Below, in pieces: positions 24,892 through 32,758 of a stretch of DNA of 64,000 nt. The notes below the pieces were generated by a model. The model was given only the letters and a program-made list of their open reading frames with translations, had not been told where the DNA came from and did no database searches. Positions within the stretch are counted from its first letter, which is position 1; the number at the start of each line of letters is the position of its first letter. This stretch comes from Streptomyces sp. NBC_01471 (GTDB lineage: Bacteria; Actinomycetota; Actinomycetes; Streptomycetales; Streptomycetaceae): positions 5,334,501 through 5,398,500 of the forward strand of contig NZ_CP109450.1 in assembly GCF_041438865.1 (NCBI RefSeq). The letters are read 5' to 3'. Both the position numbers and the translations under genes were made by a program.

Positions 24892-26261
24892 AGTGCGGGC
24901 ACCCCGTTCCTGTCGCAGGCCCCCTGGGTGGCCGCGAAGTAGCGGGCGAGCCAGCCGCGCCGTGCCCCGGGCTCCATGGACGTCAGCCGGCCGAGAGCCG
25001 CACGGTCCTTCTTGTCGCGGGCCACATCGGCCGCCGTGCCCCGCCGGCGCGCGGCCGACTCGTCCGAGGCCCGGCGCCGCTCGCTGAGGCCGCTGGAGAT
25101 CAGCCAGTCCTGTACGGCGCCGCTGGTGCGGAGGAAACGGTCGTCGCCGTCGCCGATTCCGCAGGATCCGTACGCCAGTGTCACCCCGACCTCCCAGGCG
25201 AACTGCTGCGGGTCGGCGAGCCGGCCCCGTACGACGCTCTGGCCGAGGAAGAACTCCGGCAGGGTTCTGCTGTCCGGCCGGGCCGGACCGGCGATGTCGT
25301 CGAGCCGGTCCGGGGCGTTCTCCACCCCCGCGAGACGTCCGGCGATCCCGCTGAGAGCCGCGGTCACCTGCGGCAACAGGTCACCGTGTACGGCGGCGAC
25401 GCAGATCCGGAGCGCTGTTCCCGCGCAGGTCTCCCGGCGGGCGGCCGGATCCTCGCGCCACATCGATGAGCCCGACTGCACGATGAGCACGGCGACGGCG
25501 CACGCGGCGGCCAGCGGCAGCAGGGCCAGCGGGCGGGCCCGGCGGCGGGCCGCGCACAGCAGCACCACGGCCGCGGCGAGCCCGCAGATCCAGAGGGTCA
25601 TCGCGTACGGCTGCCACCACACGGGCAGCTCTTCACCGGTGCCGTACTGGAGCGCCGGGTCCAGAAAGCGCACCGCCCCCTCCTGGTAGGAGGGGACACC
25701 GAGGGCGGCGTACGCGCAGACGGCGAGCAGCGGTGGGGCCAGCCGCCAGCGCACCGCCCGCCCGGCGGCGTGGCCCACCACCGCCATCGCCACCAGGTAC
25801 AGCGCGTCCGCCAGATGTACGGAGAGCTGCGGGCTGCCCGCCGATGTGTACGGCCAACTGGCCGGCAGCGCGATGGCGGAGGCGGCCAGATAGCCCGCGG
25901 CCGGGCCGGCCGCCACCGGCAGCGACGCCGTCAGGAACTGGGCGAGCGGGCCACGGGATGCCGACGCGCGCAGCTCGGCCGTACCGCGTCTGTGCTCCCT
26001 GCCGCCCTGCCGGCAGCCGATGGCGGCTGCCATCGGGCCGCCGAGCAGTGTGGCGACGGTGTGCAGTTCGTACTCGGTCTGCGTCCAGCTGCCCTGCCAG
26101 TAGGCGGCTTTGCTGACCAGCGGCACCAGCAGGGTGAGGAAGACGGCGACCGCCGCCCATGGGGTGAGCCCGCCGCGCAGTTCAGCGGCCCAGGGGCGGG
26201 GAGCGGGCCGCGGAGCTGCCGCTGTGCTTGCGGGCGACGGCGTACGGACGGTCGCGCTCAC
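24888..26261 (-). CDS. ABC transporter membrane protein
   Basis: A 457-aa membrane protein. It has about six helices in the first 270 residues (WAAVAVFLTLLVPLVSKAAY, LYLVAMAVVGHAAG, LLPLAAACAVAVLIVQSG) with ABC-2-like loops (HRRGTAELRASASRGPLAQF). A long soluble C-terminal domain (about 270-457) contains several Cys residues (ETCAGTALRICVAA, AYGSCGIGDGDD, ATQGACDRNG). GTG 26261 overlaps the ATPase stop. It is the likely partner of the upstream ATPase; substrate unknown. Confidence 0.82.
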   Translation of the reverse strand: MSATVRTPSPASTAAAPRPAPRPWAAELRGGLTPWAAVAVFLTLLVPLVSKAAYWQGSWTQTEYELHTVATLLGGPMAAAIGCRQGGREHRRGTAELRASASRGPLAQFLTASLPVAAGPAAGYLAASAIALPASWPYTSAGSPQLSVHLADALYLVAMAVVGHAAGRAVRWRLAPPLLAVCAYAALGVPSYQEGAVRFLDPALQYGTGEELPVWWQPYAMTLWICGLAAAVVLLCAARRRARPLALLPLAAACAVAVLIVQSGSSMWREDPAARRETCAGTALRICVAAVHGDLLPQVTAALSGIAGRLAGVENAPDRLDDIAGPARPDSRTLPEFFLGQSVVRGRLADPQQFAWEVGVTLAYGSCGIGDGDDRFLRTSGAVQDWLISSGLSERRRASDESAARRRGTAADVARDKKDRAALGRLTSMEPGARRGWLARYFAATQGACDRNGVPAL

Positions 26262-27100
26262 CCGGCGGACCGGGCCGTGAGCGGCGCGCCCGCGCGGTGC
26301 TCGCGCAGGGCGGTGGTGTAGCCGCGCTCGATGGCGTTGCCCTCGCGGTCGCGGCCCGCGGCGCTCTCGCCGAGGGCGGCCAGCGAGGCCGGCGTACCGC
26401 GGTAGGCGATCCTGCCCGCCTCGATGAGCGTCACATCCGTGCAGGCGACGGCGACGTCCTCCACCAGATGGGTGGAGACGATGACCGTGGAGCCCTCACC
26501 CAACTCACGGAGCAGCGATCTGAATTCGACGCGCTGCTCCGGATCGAGACCGGCGGTCGGCTCGTCCAGGAGCAGGACGTCCGGGTCGTTCACGACGGCC
26601 TGGGCTATCCCGACGCGCCGCACCATCCCGCCCGAGAGCGTCTTGATCTTCGCGTCGATGCGGTCGCCCAGCCCGACCCGGTCCACGGCGCGCTCGACGG
26701 CCTCCGCCGTCCCGGCCCGGGGCATCTCCTTCAGCCACGCCACATAGGCCACGAACTCGCGCACCGTGAAGCCCGGGTAGTAGCCGAACTCCTGCGGCAG
26801 ATAGCCGAGTCCGCGCCGCACCGCTGTCCGCCCCCGGTGCTCGCCGATGTCCTCGCCCATCATCTCGACCCGGCCGGACGCCGGGGCCGCGACTGTGGCG
26901 AGTACCCGGATCAGCGATGTCTTGCCCGCGCCGTTCGGGCCGAGCAGACCGTGTACGCCGGGGGCGAAGTCGAGGTCGACGGAGTCCAGAGCGGTGGTCC
27001 TGCGGTGCCTGACCGTGAGGCCGGAGAGCCGGATGGCCGCTCCGCCGCCCCGGCGTCCCCCCGCCCCGCCGTGCGGGGCTGTCGCGCTGGTGACACTCAT
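26258..27100 (-). CDS. ABC transporter ATP-binding protein
   Basis: A 280-aa ATPase with Walker A GPNGAGKTS, Q-loop LPQEFGYYPGFT, signature TLSGGMVRRVG, Walker B DVLLLDEPTAGLDP and switch histidine VSTHLVEDV. The family is the ABC-2/drug-export type (DrrA/CcmA-like). ATG 27100 overlaps the stop of the zf-HC2 gene by 4 nt, and its own stop overlaps the permease start. It should power the two downstream membrane proteins. Confidence 0.92.
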   Translation of the reverse strand: MSVTSATAPHGGAGGRRGGGAAIRLSGLTVRHRRTTALDSVDLDFAPGVHGLLGPNGAGKTSLIRVLATVAAPASGRVEMMGEDIGEHRGRTAVRRGLGYLPQEFGYYPGFTVREFVAYVAWLKEMPRAGTAEAVERAVDRVGLGDRIDAKIKTLSGGMVRRVGIAQAVVNDPDVLLLDEPTAGLDPEQRVEFRSLLRELGEGSTVIVSTHLVEDVAVACTDVTLIEAGRIAYRGTPASLAALGESAAGRDREGNAIERGYTTALREHRAGAPLTARSAG

Positions 27101-28025
27101 GCCTTCTCCATCCGGTCGAACGAGTGACGGCGCAGGGCCAGCAGCCCCGCGCAGAGTGAAGCCGCGACGGCCCAGCCGCTCTGGGCGGAAGCGCCCGAGA
27201 CGATGGACGAGAGCTGTCCGGAGACCGCGTCGAACAGGAACGGTCCGCCGGACGGCCCCGCAGCGGCCGCCGGCAGCAGCACCGCGCAGGCCCAGCCGGT
27301 GCCCAGCGCGGCGGCGGCGGCCCGGCAGCCCACGTACGAGCCGAGCGCCAGCGAGCCCAGGGTCAGCGCGAGTCCGGGCAGCAGCCAGGTGGCCGCTCCC
27401 GGAACGCCGTCGTCGGCCGGCAGCAGTGCCTCGGCGCCGGTGAGCAGCGGAACACCTGTCACCAGCACGGTGGCGGTCCGGATCAGGAGCAGCCGCAGCC
27501 CGCCCGACGGGGTCGAGGCGACGATCTCGTGCATCGGGTCGGCGTGCCGCCCGTGCGACACGGCGACACCGGCGACCGGCACCACCGGCGCCAGGGCCAG
27601 CAGGACGGCGCGGGCTCCGGCGAGCCCGGCTCCGTGGGCCAGTCCGGCGGCCCCCAACACGACCAGCACCACCGCCACCGCCCAGGGGCCGGGCAGCGCG
27701 GGCCCCGCTGCCCGGGGGGCCCGCGCCGCACGCAGGACGCGGCCCGGCCGTGAACCGTGCCGCGCGCCCCGGACGGTCCCGGGCCGCCCCCGGCGGCCCG
27801 GGACGTGCGAGCCTGCCCGAGCACGGCGGCCCGGACCCCGGCCAGCGCGGGGCCGGCGGCCGACGCCCGCACGGCGGCCGACACCCGGGCCGCACAGGGC
27901 CCGCACGCCTCGACGTGCTTCTCCAGCGACCACGCGTCCTTCTCGGCGGCCTCCCCGGACGCGTAACGGGCCGCGAGGGGCCCGCCGACGTGCCAGGTGT
28001 GCGGCGCGGTGTCCTGGCTGCTCAT
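27097..28025 (-). pseudogene. zf-HC2 anti-sigma-like membrane protein, apparently frameshifted
   Basis: The gene starts at ATG 28025, overlapping the sigma stop by 4 nt. Frame one encodes a zinc-finger anti-sigma domain (WHVGGPLAARYASG..EKHVEACGPCAARV, an H-x3-C-x2-C site). The frame then runs into Arg/Gly-rich nonsense. A hydrophobic multi-helix region (ALPGPWAVAVVLVVLGAAGL onwards) and the stop at 27097, which overlaps the ATPase start, are in another frame. The switch falls at a 13-bp perfect GC hairpin (27776-27804). One missing base (or two extra) there would restore a ~308-aa protein. Sequencing compression and a true mutation are both possible. Confidence 0.75.
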
Positions 28026-28621
28026 ACCGTCCCTCCCACGGGGCCTGCTCCGGGTGCCAGGCCGGCCAGCGCGGCGCGCAGCTCGCGGCGGGCCCGTACC
28101 GCTCGCGTCTTGACCGTCCCCTCCGGGATCCCGAGGAGCTGCGCGGTCTCGCGGGTCGTCAGCCCGTCGACGACCGTGGCGCGCAGCACGTCGCGCAGCT
28201 CCGGCGAGATCCGGTCGAGCGCGGTGCCGACGTCCCCGTATTCGAGCCCGGCCAGGACCCGGTCCTCGGCCGACGCCGCCACCGGGGCCGCCTCGTGTGC
28301 CGCGCTTTCCGCGCGGGCCGCACGGGTCAGCGCCCGCTGTGCGTCGACCAGCCGGCGGCCCGCGATCACCCACAGCCAGCCGCCGGCCTCGTCCCCACGG
28401 TGTGAGCCCGCGGACCGCCAGACGGTGACGAAGGTGTCCTGCAGCACTTCCCGTACGACGTCGGGGTCGGCGCACCGCCGGGTGAGCCGCGCGTGCAGCC
28501 AGCCCGCGTGCCGGTCGTAGAGCGCGGCCAGCGCGGCCGGGTCGCCCTTGGCCACGGCCCGCAGCAGCGCCGCGTCCCCGGCGTCGTCGTGGGCTCCCCC
28601 CGGGGAGCGGAACAGTCTCAC
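28022..28621 (-). CDS. ECF-family RNA polymerase sigma factor
   Basis: A 199-aa sigma-70 protein with only regions 2 and 4. Region 2 has LYDRHAGWLHARLTRR and VREVLQDTFVTVWRSA; region 4 has LLGIPEGTVKTRAVRARREL, a helix-turn-helix for the -35 box. GTG 28621 has only a weak GAGAGAG site. It is the first gene of an operon with an anti-sigma-like zinc-finger membrane protein, an ABC ATPase and two membrane proteins, all joined by 4-nt overlaps. It probably directs transcription of its own operon in answer to an envelope signal (inferred). Confidence 0.92.
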   Translation of the reverse strand: MRLFRSPGGAHDDAGDAALLRAVAKGDPAALAALYDRHAGWLHARLTRRCADPDVVREVLQDTFVTVWRSAGSHRGDEAGGWLWVIAGRRLVDAQRALTRAARAESAAHEAAPVAASAEDRVLAGLEYGDVGTALDRISPELRDVLRATVVDGLTTRETAQLLGIPEGTVKTRAVRARRELRAALAGLAPGAGPVGGTV

Positions 28622-28981
28622 GCTCTCTCTATCGCCGTTGCACGGGTCATCGGTTCACCGGATCTCCGGTTCATCGCTTTTCCGGCCTATCGCTTTTCCG
28701 GTCCATCGGGTTGCCGGTTCATCGGTTCGCCGGTTGATCTGCTCGTCGCTTCGTCCGTCCGGCCCACCCCCCCCGCACCGATCGGAGCAGGGGTGTCCGC
28801 GTGAATGCCGGGACTGGGTGGCCGGTGTGCCGGAATTGCCCGATCCGGTGGTGGTGTGGACAATTCCTCTGCGGGGAACTGAATGTGACCCGGCGCACGT
28901 TGGTGAGACGAATACGGATGGGGCCGCGCCCGCTGGGTAGGGCTTGAATCCAACCTCGTCACCGACCTTACGGAGATTCTC
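28622..28981. other. Divergent intergenic region with a tandem array
   Basis: This is the promoter region between the ECF sigma gene (minus) and the small repeat protein gene (plus). The left part is a 16-bp tandem array (28650-28745). The right part (28800-28975) is lower in G+C around GAATGTGACC and GACGAATACGG and should hold the plus-strand promoter. No gene seen. Confidence 0.65.
28650..28745. repeat. 16-bp tandem repeat array (six units)
   Basis: Six contiguous 16-bp units in exact register: 28650, 28666, 28682, 28698, 28714 and 28730. The consensus is CCGGTTCATCGSTTTT-like, with CCGG nearly invariant at each unit start. It begins 29 bp upstream of the sigma-factor start on the minus strand. 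There are no spacers, so it is not CRISPR. Confidence 0.9.
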
Positions 28982-29221
28982 GTGGCCGCTTCAGCGCAGC
29001 TTCTGCTCTCGGCCCTGTCCAAACCCGTCCCGGAGACCGTTCCGGAGCTCGTGCCGGACCTGATGCCCGACCCCGACGCGAGCACCAGCTCCATGGAGCT
29101 GCCGCTGACGAGTGAGCCGCCGCTCTCCGACGTCGCACCCCTCACCAGCGAGCCGCCGCTCGCCGACTTCACCCCGTTGACCAGTGAGCCCACCGCATAC
29201 GGAACGGCTGCCGGGATCTGA
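28982..29221 (+). CDS. Small acidic Pro-rich repeat protein
   Basis: A 79-aa protein with start GTG 28982 after CGGAG (7-nt spacing). A short hydrophobic start (SAQLLLSALSKP) is followed by VPETVPELVPDLMPDP and then three copies of PLTSEP (at about 41, 53 and 66), joined by PLSDVA and PLADFT. It has no Cys, no membrane helix and is strongly acidic. Codon bias and a ribosome site support translation. It ends 24 bp before malQ and is probably co-transcribed with it. Not a family I recognise. Confidence 0.65.
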   Translation: MAASAQLLLSALSKPVPETVPELVPDLMPDPDASTSSMELPLTSEPPLSDVAPLTSEPPLADFTPLTSEPTAYGTAAGI

Positions 29222-29245
29222 CCGCAGCCTGAACGGGGAGTCCGC

Positions 29246-31291
29246 ATGAGCCTTGCCAGGCTCGCCGCGCTGCATGGAGTCGCCACCAGCTACGCACCGT
29301 CCGAGGACGTCACCGTCCCGGTCTCCGACGCCACCGTCATCGCCGTGCTCGCCGCGCTCGACATCGACGCGTCGACACCGGAGGCGGTCGCCACGGCGCT
29401 CGCCCGCCACGAGGCGGCCCTCGCGGACCGGCTGCTGCCGCCGACCGTGGTGGCCAGGCCCGGTGAGCGCCCCCCGGCCGTGCGCGACCTCCCGCCGGGC
29501 ACCCAGCTGCGGATCGAGACCGAGCAGGGCGGCACCCTCGACAAGTGGCAGGAACTGCCGCTCGGCGTGCACCGGTTGCACGCCGAGGCGGCCGACGGGC
29601 GCACCGTACGGGCCACTCTCGTGGTCGCGCCCGAACGGGTGCCGCAGCCGCCCGGCCACAGTCACGGCTTCCTGGTGCAGCTCTACTCCCTGCTGTCCGC
29701 GCGCTCCTGGGGCATGGGCGACCTCGGCGACCTGGCCGATCTCGCCGCCTGGTCGGGGCGGGTGCACGGCGCCGGATTCGTCCAGGTCAATCCGCTGCAT
29801 GCGGCAGCGCCCGGGTCGCCCACCGACCCGTCGCCCTACCGCCCTTCGTCGCGGCGCTTCCCGGACCCCGTCCACCTGCGGGTCGAGGCGGTCCCCGAAT
29901 ACGCGTACATCGGGGACCGCGGCCATCTCCGCCGCGCCGCCGTACTGCGCGAGGCGGTGCTCGACGGGGGCGCCCTGATCGACCGCGACGCCGTGTGGGC
30001 GCTCAAGAAGGAGGCCCTGGAGCTGGTCTACGAGGTCCCGCTCGGCCCCGGCAGACGCGCCGCTTACGCCGACTTCCTCGCCACCCAGGGACGCCCGCTG
30101 GAGGACCACGCCACCTGGTGTGCGCTCGCCGAGGAACACGGGCCCGACTGGCACACCTGGCCCGCCCCGCTCCGCGACCCCCGCTCGCACGGCACGGCCC
30201 GCGCCCGCGCGGCGCTCCAGCACCGCGTCGACTTCCACATGTGGCTCGCCTGGCTGACCGACGCCCAGCTCGCCGACGCCCAGCGCGCCGCCCGCGAGGC
30301 GGGCATGGAGACCGGCCTGGTCCACGACCTGGCCGTCGGGGTGCACCCGGACGGCGCCGACGCCTGGGCCCAGCAGTCCATCTTCGCCGGGGGGATGTCC
30401 GTCGGCGCCCCGCCGGACGCCTTCAACGCCCGCGGCCAGGACTGGGGTCTGCCCCCCTGGCGCCCCGACGCGCTCGCCGCTTCCGGCTACGCGCCCTACC
30501 GCGGCCTGCTGAGGGGCATCCTGCGGAACGCGGGCGCGATCCGGATCGACCATGTGATGGGACTCTTCCGGCTCTGGTGGGTACCGGGGGGCGGCGATCC
30601 CACCACCGGAACATATGTCCGTTATGACGCCGATGCGATGCTGGCCGTTCTCGCGCTGGAGGCCCACCGCGCGGGTGCGGCCGTCATCGGCGAGGACCTC
30701 GGCACGGTCGAGCCCGGCGTCCGCGAATCCCTGTCGCGCCGCGGTGTGCTGGGCACTTCGGTGCTCTGGTTCGAGCGCGACTGGAGCGGTACGGGCCGGC
30801 CGCTGTCGCCGGACACGTGGCGTGAGGAGTGCGTGGCCACCGCCACCACCCACGATCTGCCCTCCACCGCCGCCCGGCTGACCGGTGAACATGTCGAACT
30901 CCGCCATCGCCTGGGCCTCCTGACCCGCCCGCTGAGCCAGGAACAGGCCGAGGACAAGGCCGAACTCGCCGAGTGGCTGGGCTTCCTCGCCCGGCTCGGG
31001 CTGCTGCCCGAGGGCTCGGGCGACGAGGAGGGGGAGGTCCGCGCGGTCCACCGCTTCCTGCTGCGCACCCCGGCCCGGATGACCGGCATCTGGCTGCCGG
31101 ACGCGGTCGGGGACCGCAGGCCGCAGAATCTCCCCGGCACCTGGGACCAGTATCCCAACTGGCGGCTGCCGGTCGCCGACCCGCAGGGCAGGCCCATGAC
31201 CCTGGAGGAAGTGGCCGCCTCGCCCCGTCTGCACCGCCTGATGGCTGAGTTCCGGCCGCGTACGGCACCCCCGGGCGCGCAGACCGCATAG
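29246..31291 (+). CDS. malQ: 4-alpha-glucanotransferase (amylomaltase)
   Basis: A 681-aa GH77 enzyme that moves alpha-1,4-glucan chains between maltodextrins in the cytoplasm. An N-terminal domain of about 150 residues, common in actinobacterial MalQ, precedes the catalytic barrel. Visible motifs are SWGMGDLGDL, VNPLHAAAPGSPTDPSPYRP, GLVHDLAVGVHPDGADAW (nucleophile Asp), AIRIDHVMGLFRLWWVP, IGEDLGTVEPGVRE (acid/base Glu) and TTHDLPSTA. ATG 29246 follows GGGGAG. Confidence 0.95.
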   Translation: MSLARLAALHGVATSYAPSEDVTVPVSDATVIAVLAALDIDASTPEAVATALARHEAALADRLLPPTVVARPGERPPAVRDLPPGTQLRIETEQGGTLDKWQELPLGVHRLHAEAADGRTVRATLVVAPERVPQPPGHSHGFLVQLYSLLSARSWGMGDLGDLADLAAWSGRVHGAGFVQVNPLHAAAPGSPTDPSPYRPSSRRFPDPVHLRVEAVPEYAYIGDRGHLRRAAVLREAVLDGGALIDRDAVWALKKEALELVYEVPLGPGRRAAYADFLATQGRPLEDHATWCALAEEHGPDWHTWPAPLRDPRSHGTARARAALQHRVDFHMWLAWLTDAQLADAQRAAREAGMETGLVHDLAVGVHPDGADAWAQQSIFAGGMSVGAPPDAFNARGQDWGLPPWRPDALAASGYAPYRGLLRGILRNAGAIRIDHVMGLFRLWWVPGGGDPTTGTYVRYDADAMLAVLALEAHRAGAAVIGEDLGTVEPGVRESLSRRGVLGTSVLWFERDWSGTGRPLSPDTWREECVATATTHDLPSTAARLTGEHVELRHRLGLLTRPLSQEQAEDKAELAEWLGFLARLGLLPEGSGDEEGEVRAVHRFLLRTPARMTGIWLPDAVGDRRPQNLPGTWDQYPNWRLPVADPQGRPMTLEEVAASPRLHRLMAEFRPRTAPPGAQTA

Positions 31292-31299
31292 CCGTTCGC

Positions 31300-31305
31300 T
31301 ACGTT
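31300..31305 (+). promoter_or_regulatory. Candidate -10 box for a leaderless mRNA
   Basis: TACGTT lies 6 nt before GTG 31312, and no Shine-Dalgarno sequence is present. This spacing would put the transcription start at or next to the start codon. Confidence 0.45.
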
Positions 31306-31311
31306 TGGTCC

Positions 31312-31542
31312 GTGGACAAGAAGAACGCCCTGCGCGCCGGAGCCGTAGCAGCCGGTACGACGCTGATGATGCTGCTCATGTCGTCCCCCGCGCTCGCGCT
31401 GACACGCGACGACGGCGACGACCCCGGTCCGGGCCTGAGTGTCTTCGACACGATCGGCCTCTTTGTGATCACACCTCTCGTGCTGTTCGGGATCATTGCC
31501 GGACTGGTGATGGTCCTCGACAAGTCCCGCAAGAAGGCCTGA
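31312..31542 (+). CDS. Small secreted/membrane protein
   Basis: A 76-aa protein. A signal-like segment (AGAVAAGTTLMMLLMSSPALALT, about 9-31) precedes an acidic linker (RDDGDDPGPG) and a helix (TIGLFVITPLVLFGIIAGLVMVL, about 47-69). The basic tail is DKSRKKA. The topology is probably a cleaved signal or two helices with a cytoplasmic basic end. GTG 31312 has no ribosome site and a -10-like box 6 nt upstream. Small conserved Streptomyces membrane protein of unknown function. Confidence 0.8.
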   Translation: MDKKNALRAGAVAAGTTLMMLLMSSPALALTRDDGDDPGPGLSVFDTIGLFVITPLVLFGIIAGLVMVLDKSRKKA

Positions 31543-31563
31543 CACCCGCCCTCTTCACCCGAT

Positions 31564-31597
31564 GTGCCGCGGAGCCGCCCGACCGGCCCCGCGGCAC
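31564..31597 (+). terminator. Terminator after the 76-aa protein gene
   Basis: GTGCCGCGG and CCGCGGCAC pair perfectly (9 bp); after one mismatch GCCG/CGGC extends the stem. It lies 22 bp after the stop codon. Confidence 0.85.
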
Positions 31598-31603
31598 CTC
31601 TGC

Positions 31604-31668
31604 GTTCCGCGCCGGATTTCCGCGCCGGATTTCCGCGCCGGATTTCCGCGCCGGATTCCCGCTCCGGA
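31604..31668. repeat. 13-bp tandem repeat array (five units)
   Basis: Units of TTTCCGCGCCGGA start at 31604, 31617, 31630, 31643 and 31656; the inner three are identical. Degenerate CCTTCGCG and ACCGGCGTGAGA repeats continue to about 31745. The array lies between the terminator and the LysR gene. Confidence 0.92.
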
Positions 31669-31750
31669 TCTTCCGTGCTGCATCCTTCGCGATCCTTCGC
31701 GCCGGATCCTTCGCGACCGGCGTGAGAACCGGCGTGAGACCGGCGGGGGA

Positions 31751-31756
31751 TAGGTT
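31751..31756 (+). promoter_or_regulatory. Candidate -10 box for a leaderless LysR mRNA
   Basis: TAGGTT lies 6 nt before ATG 31763, and there is no ribosome binding site between. This implies a leaderless transcript. Confidence 0.5.
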
Positions 31757-31762
31757 GCGGAC

Positions 31763-32680
31763 ATGACCGAGTGGGACATCCGGAAGCTTCAGATCCTCCG
31801 TACCCTGAGCGAGCGGGGCACCGTCACGGCCACCGCCGAGGTGCTCCGGATGACCCCGTCGGCCGTCTCCCAGCAGCTCTCGAACCTGTCGAAGCAACTC
31901 GGTGTACCGCTGCTCGTGGCCCACGGCCGACGGGTCAGGCTCACCGACGCGGCCCATCTGGTGCTCCGGCACGCCGAGGCGGTCTTCGCCCAGCTGGAGC
32001 GCGCGGACGCCGAACTGGCCGGCTATCTCCAGGGGGAGGCGGGCGAGGTCCGGGTGGGAGCCTTCTCCACCGCCGTCCCCGCGCTGGTGGTCCCCGCCGT
32101 GGCCGCGCTGCGCCTGAGCCACCCCGCCGTCGAGGTCCGCATCCGTGAGGCGGAGGCGGCCGAGGCGTACGAGCTGCTCGCGGGCGGCGACGTCGATCTG
32201 GCGATCTCCCTCGCCGCCCACGCCCCGACCGCCCGCGACCCGCGCTTCACCCGCGTACCGCTGCTGGCCGACCCGCTCGACGTGGCGCTGCCCGCCGGGC
32301 ACCCGCTGGCCTCCGCCGAGGGGCTGCGGCTCGCCGACCTCTCCGGCGAGGCATGGATCTTCGGCGGCAGCGGCCCCTGGTCGGAGATCACCACAGCGGC
32401 CTGCGAGGCCGCCGGATTCGTCCCCGAGCAGGCGCACAGCGCGGCCGGCTGGACGGCGATCCTGGCCATGGTGGAGGCCGAGATGGGGGTCGCGCTGGTG
32501 CCCAGGATGGCGGTGGGCGGCGAGCGCCGTACGGGGGTGGTGACCCGGGTGCTCAGCGCCGACCAGCCGCTGCGCCACGTGATCGCCGCGGTGCGGCGCG
32601 GGGCCGAAGGCGGTACCGCGGTCGGCCGGGTGCTGGACGCGCTCCGCGAGGTCGCACGCGGGCAGGGCGGCCACCCGTAG
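31763..32680 (+). CDS. LysR-family transcriptional regulator
   Basis: A 305-aa regulator. The N-terminal winged helix-turn-helix (1-60) has LQILRTLSERGTVTATAEVL and MTPSAVSQQLSNLSKQLG. The linker helix and type 2 periplasmic-like effector domain (about 90-300) have VRVGAFSTAVPALVVPAV and GWTAILAMVEAEMGVALVP. It probably binds a small ligand. It reads in the same direction as allantoicase, with 78 bp between. No target is evident from the sequence. Confidence 0.92.
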   Translation: MTEWDIRKLQILRTLSERGTVTATAEVLRMTPSAVSQQLSNLSKQLGVPLLVAHGRRVRLTDAAHLVLRHAEAVFAQLERADAELAGYLQGEAGEVRVGAFSTAVPALVVPAVAALRLSHPAVEVRIREAEAAEAYELLAGGDVDLAISLAAHAPTARDPRFTRVPLLADPLDVALPAGHPLASAEGLRLADLSGEAWIFGGSGPWSEITTAACEAAGFVPEQAHSAAGWTAILAMVEAEMGVALVPRMAVGGERRTGVVTRVLSADQPLRHVIAAVRRGAEGGTAVGRVLDALREVARGQGGHP

Positions 32681-32710
32681 CATCGTTCAGATTCACTGAA
32701 TGGATTCTGT

Positions 32711-32720
32711 GGAAACTTTC
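32711..32720. promoter_or_regulatory. Palindromic GGAAACTTTC element before allantoicase
   Basis: GAAA-C-TTTC symmetry lies 38 bp upstream of the allantoicase start. IclR-type regulators, including the allantoin repressor AllR, use GGAAA/TTTCC-like palindromes, so this is a candidate operator. The same core is in the CsnR box at 22086-22103. Confidence 0.5.
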
Positions 32721-32758
32721 GATGGACGTGATCGGTGGTTCTGGGTGAGAGTCGGAGC

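Noticed and set aside
27776..27804. Programmed frameshift in the zf-HC2 gene
   Set aside because: No slippery heptamer in the right frame is visible next to the hairpin; error or mutation is simpler. Kept as a finding on the frameshift only.
28650..28745. Possible CRISPR array
   Set aside because: Repeats are 16 bp, contiguous and imperfect with no spacers, and no cas genes are present. The other arrays fail for the same reasons.
28991..31234. A 747-aa minus-strand frame opposite malQ
   Set aside because: No domain, skewed composition, and malQ carries all GH77 motifs on the other strand.
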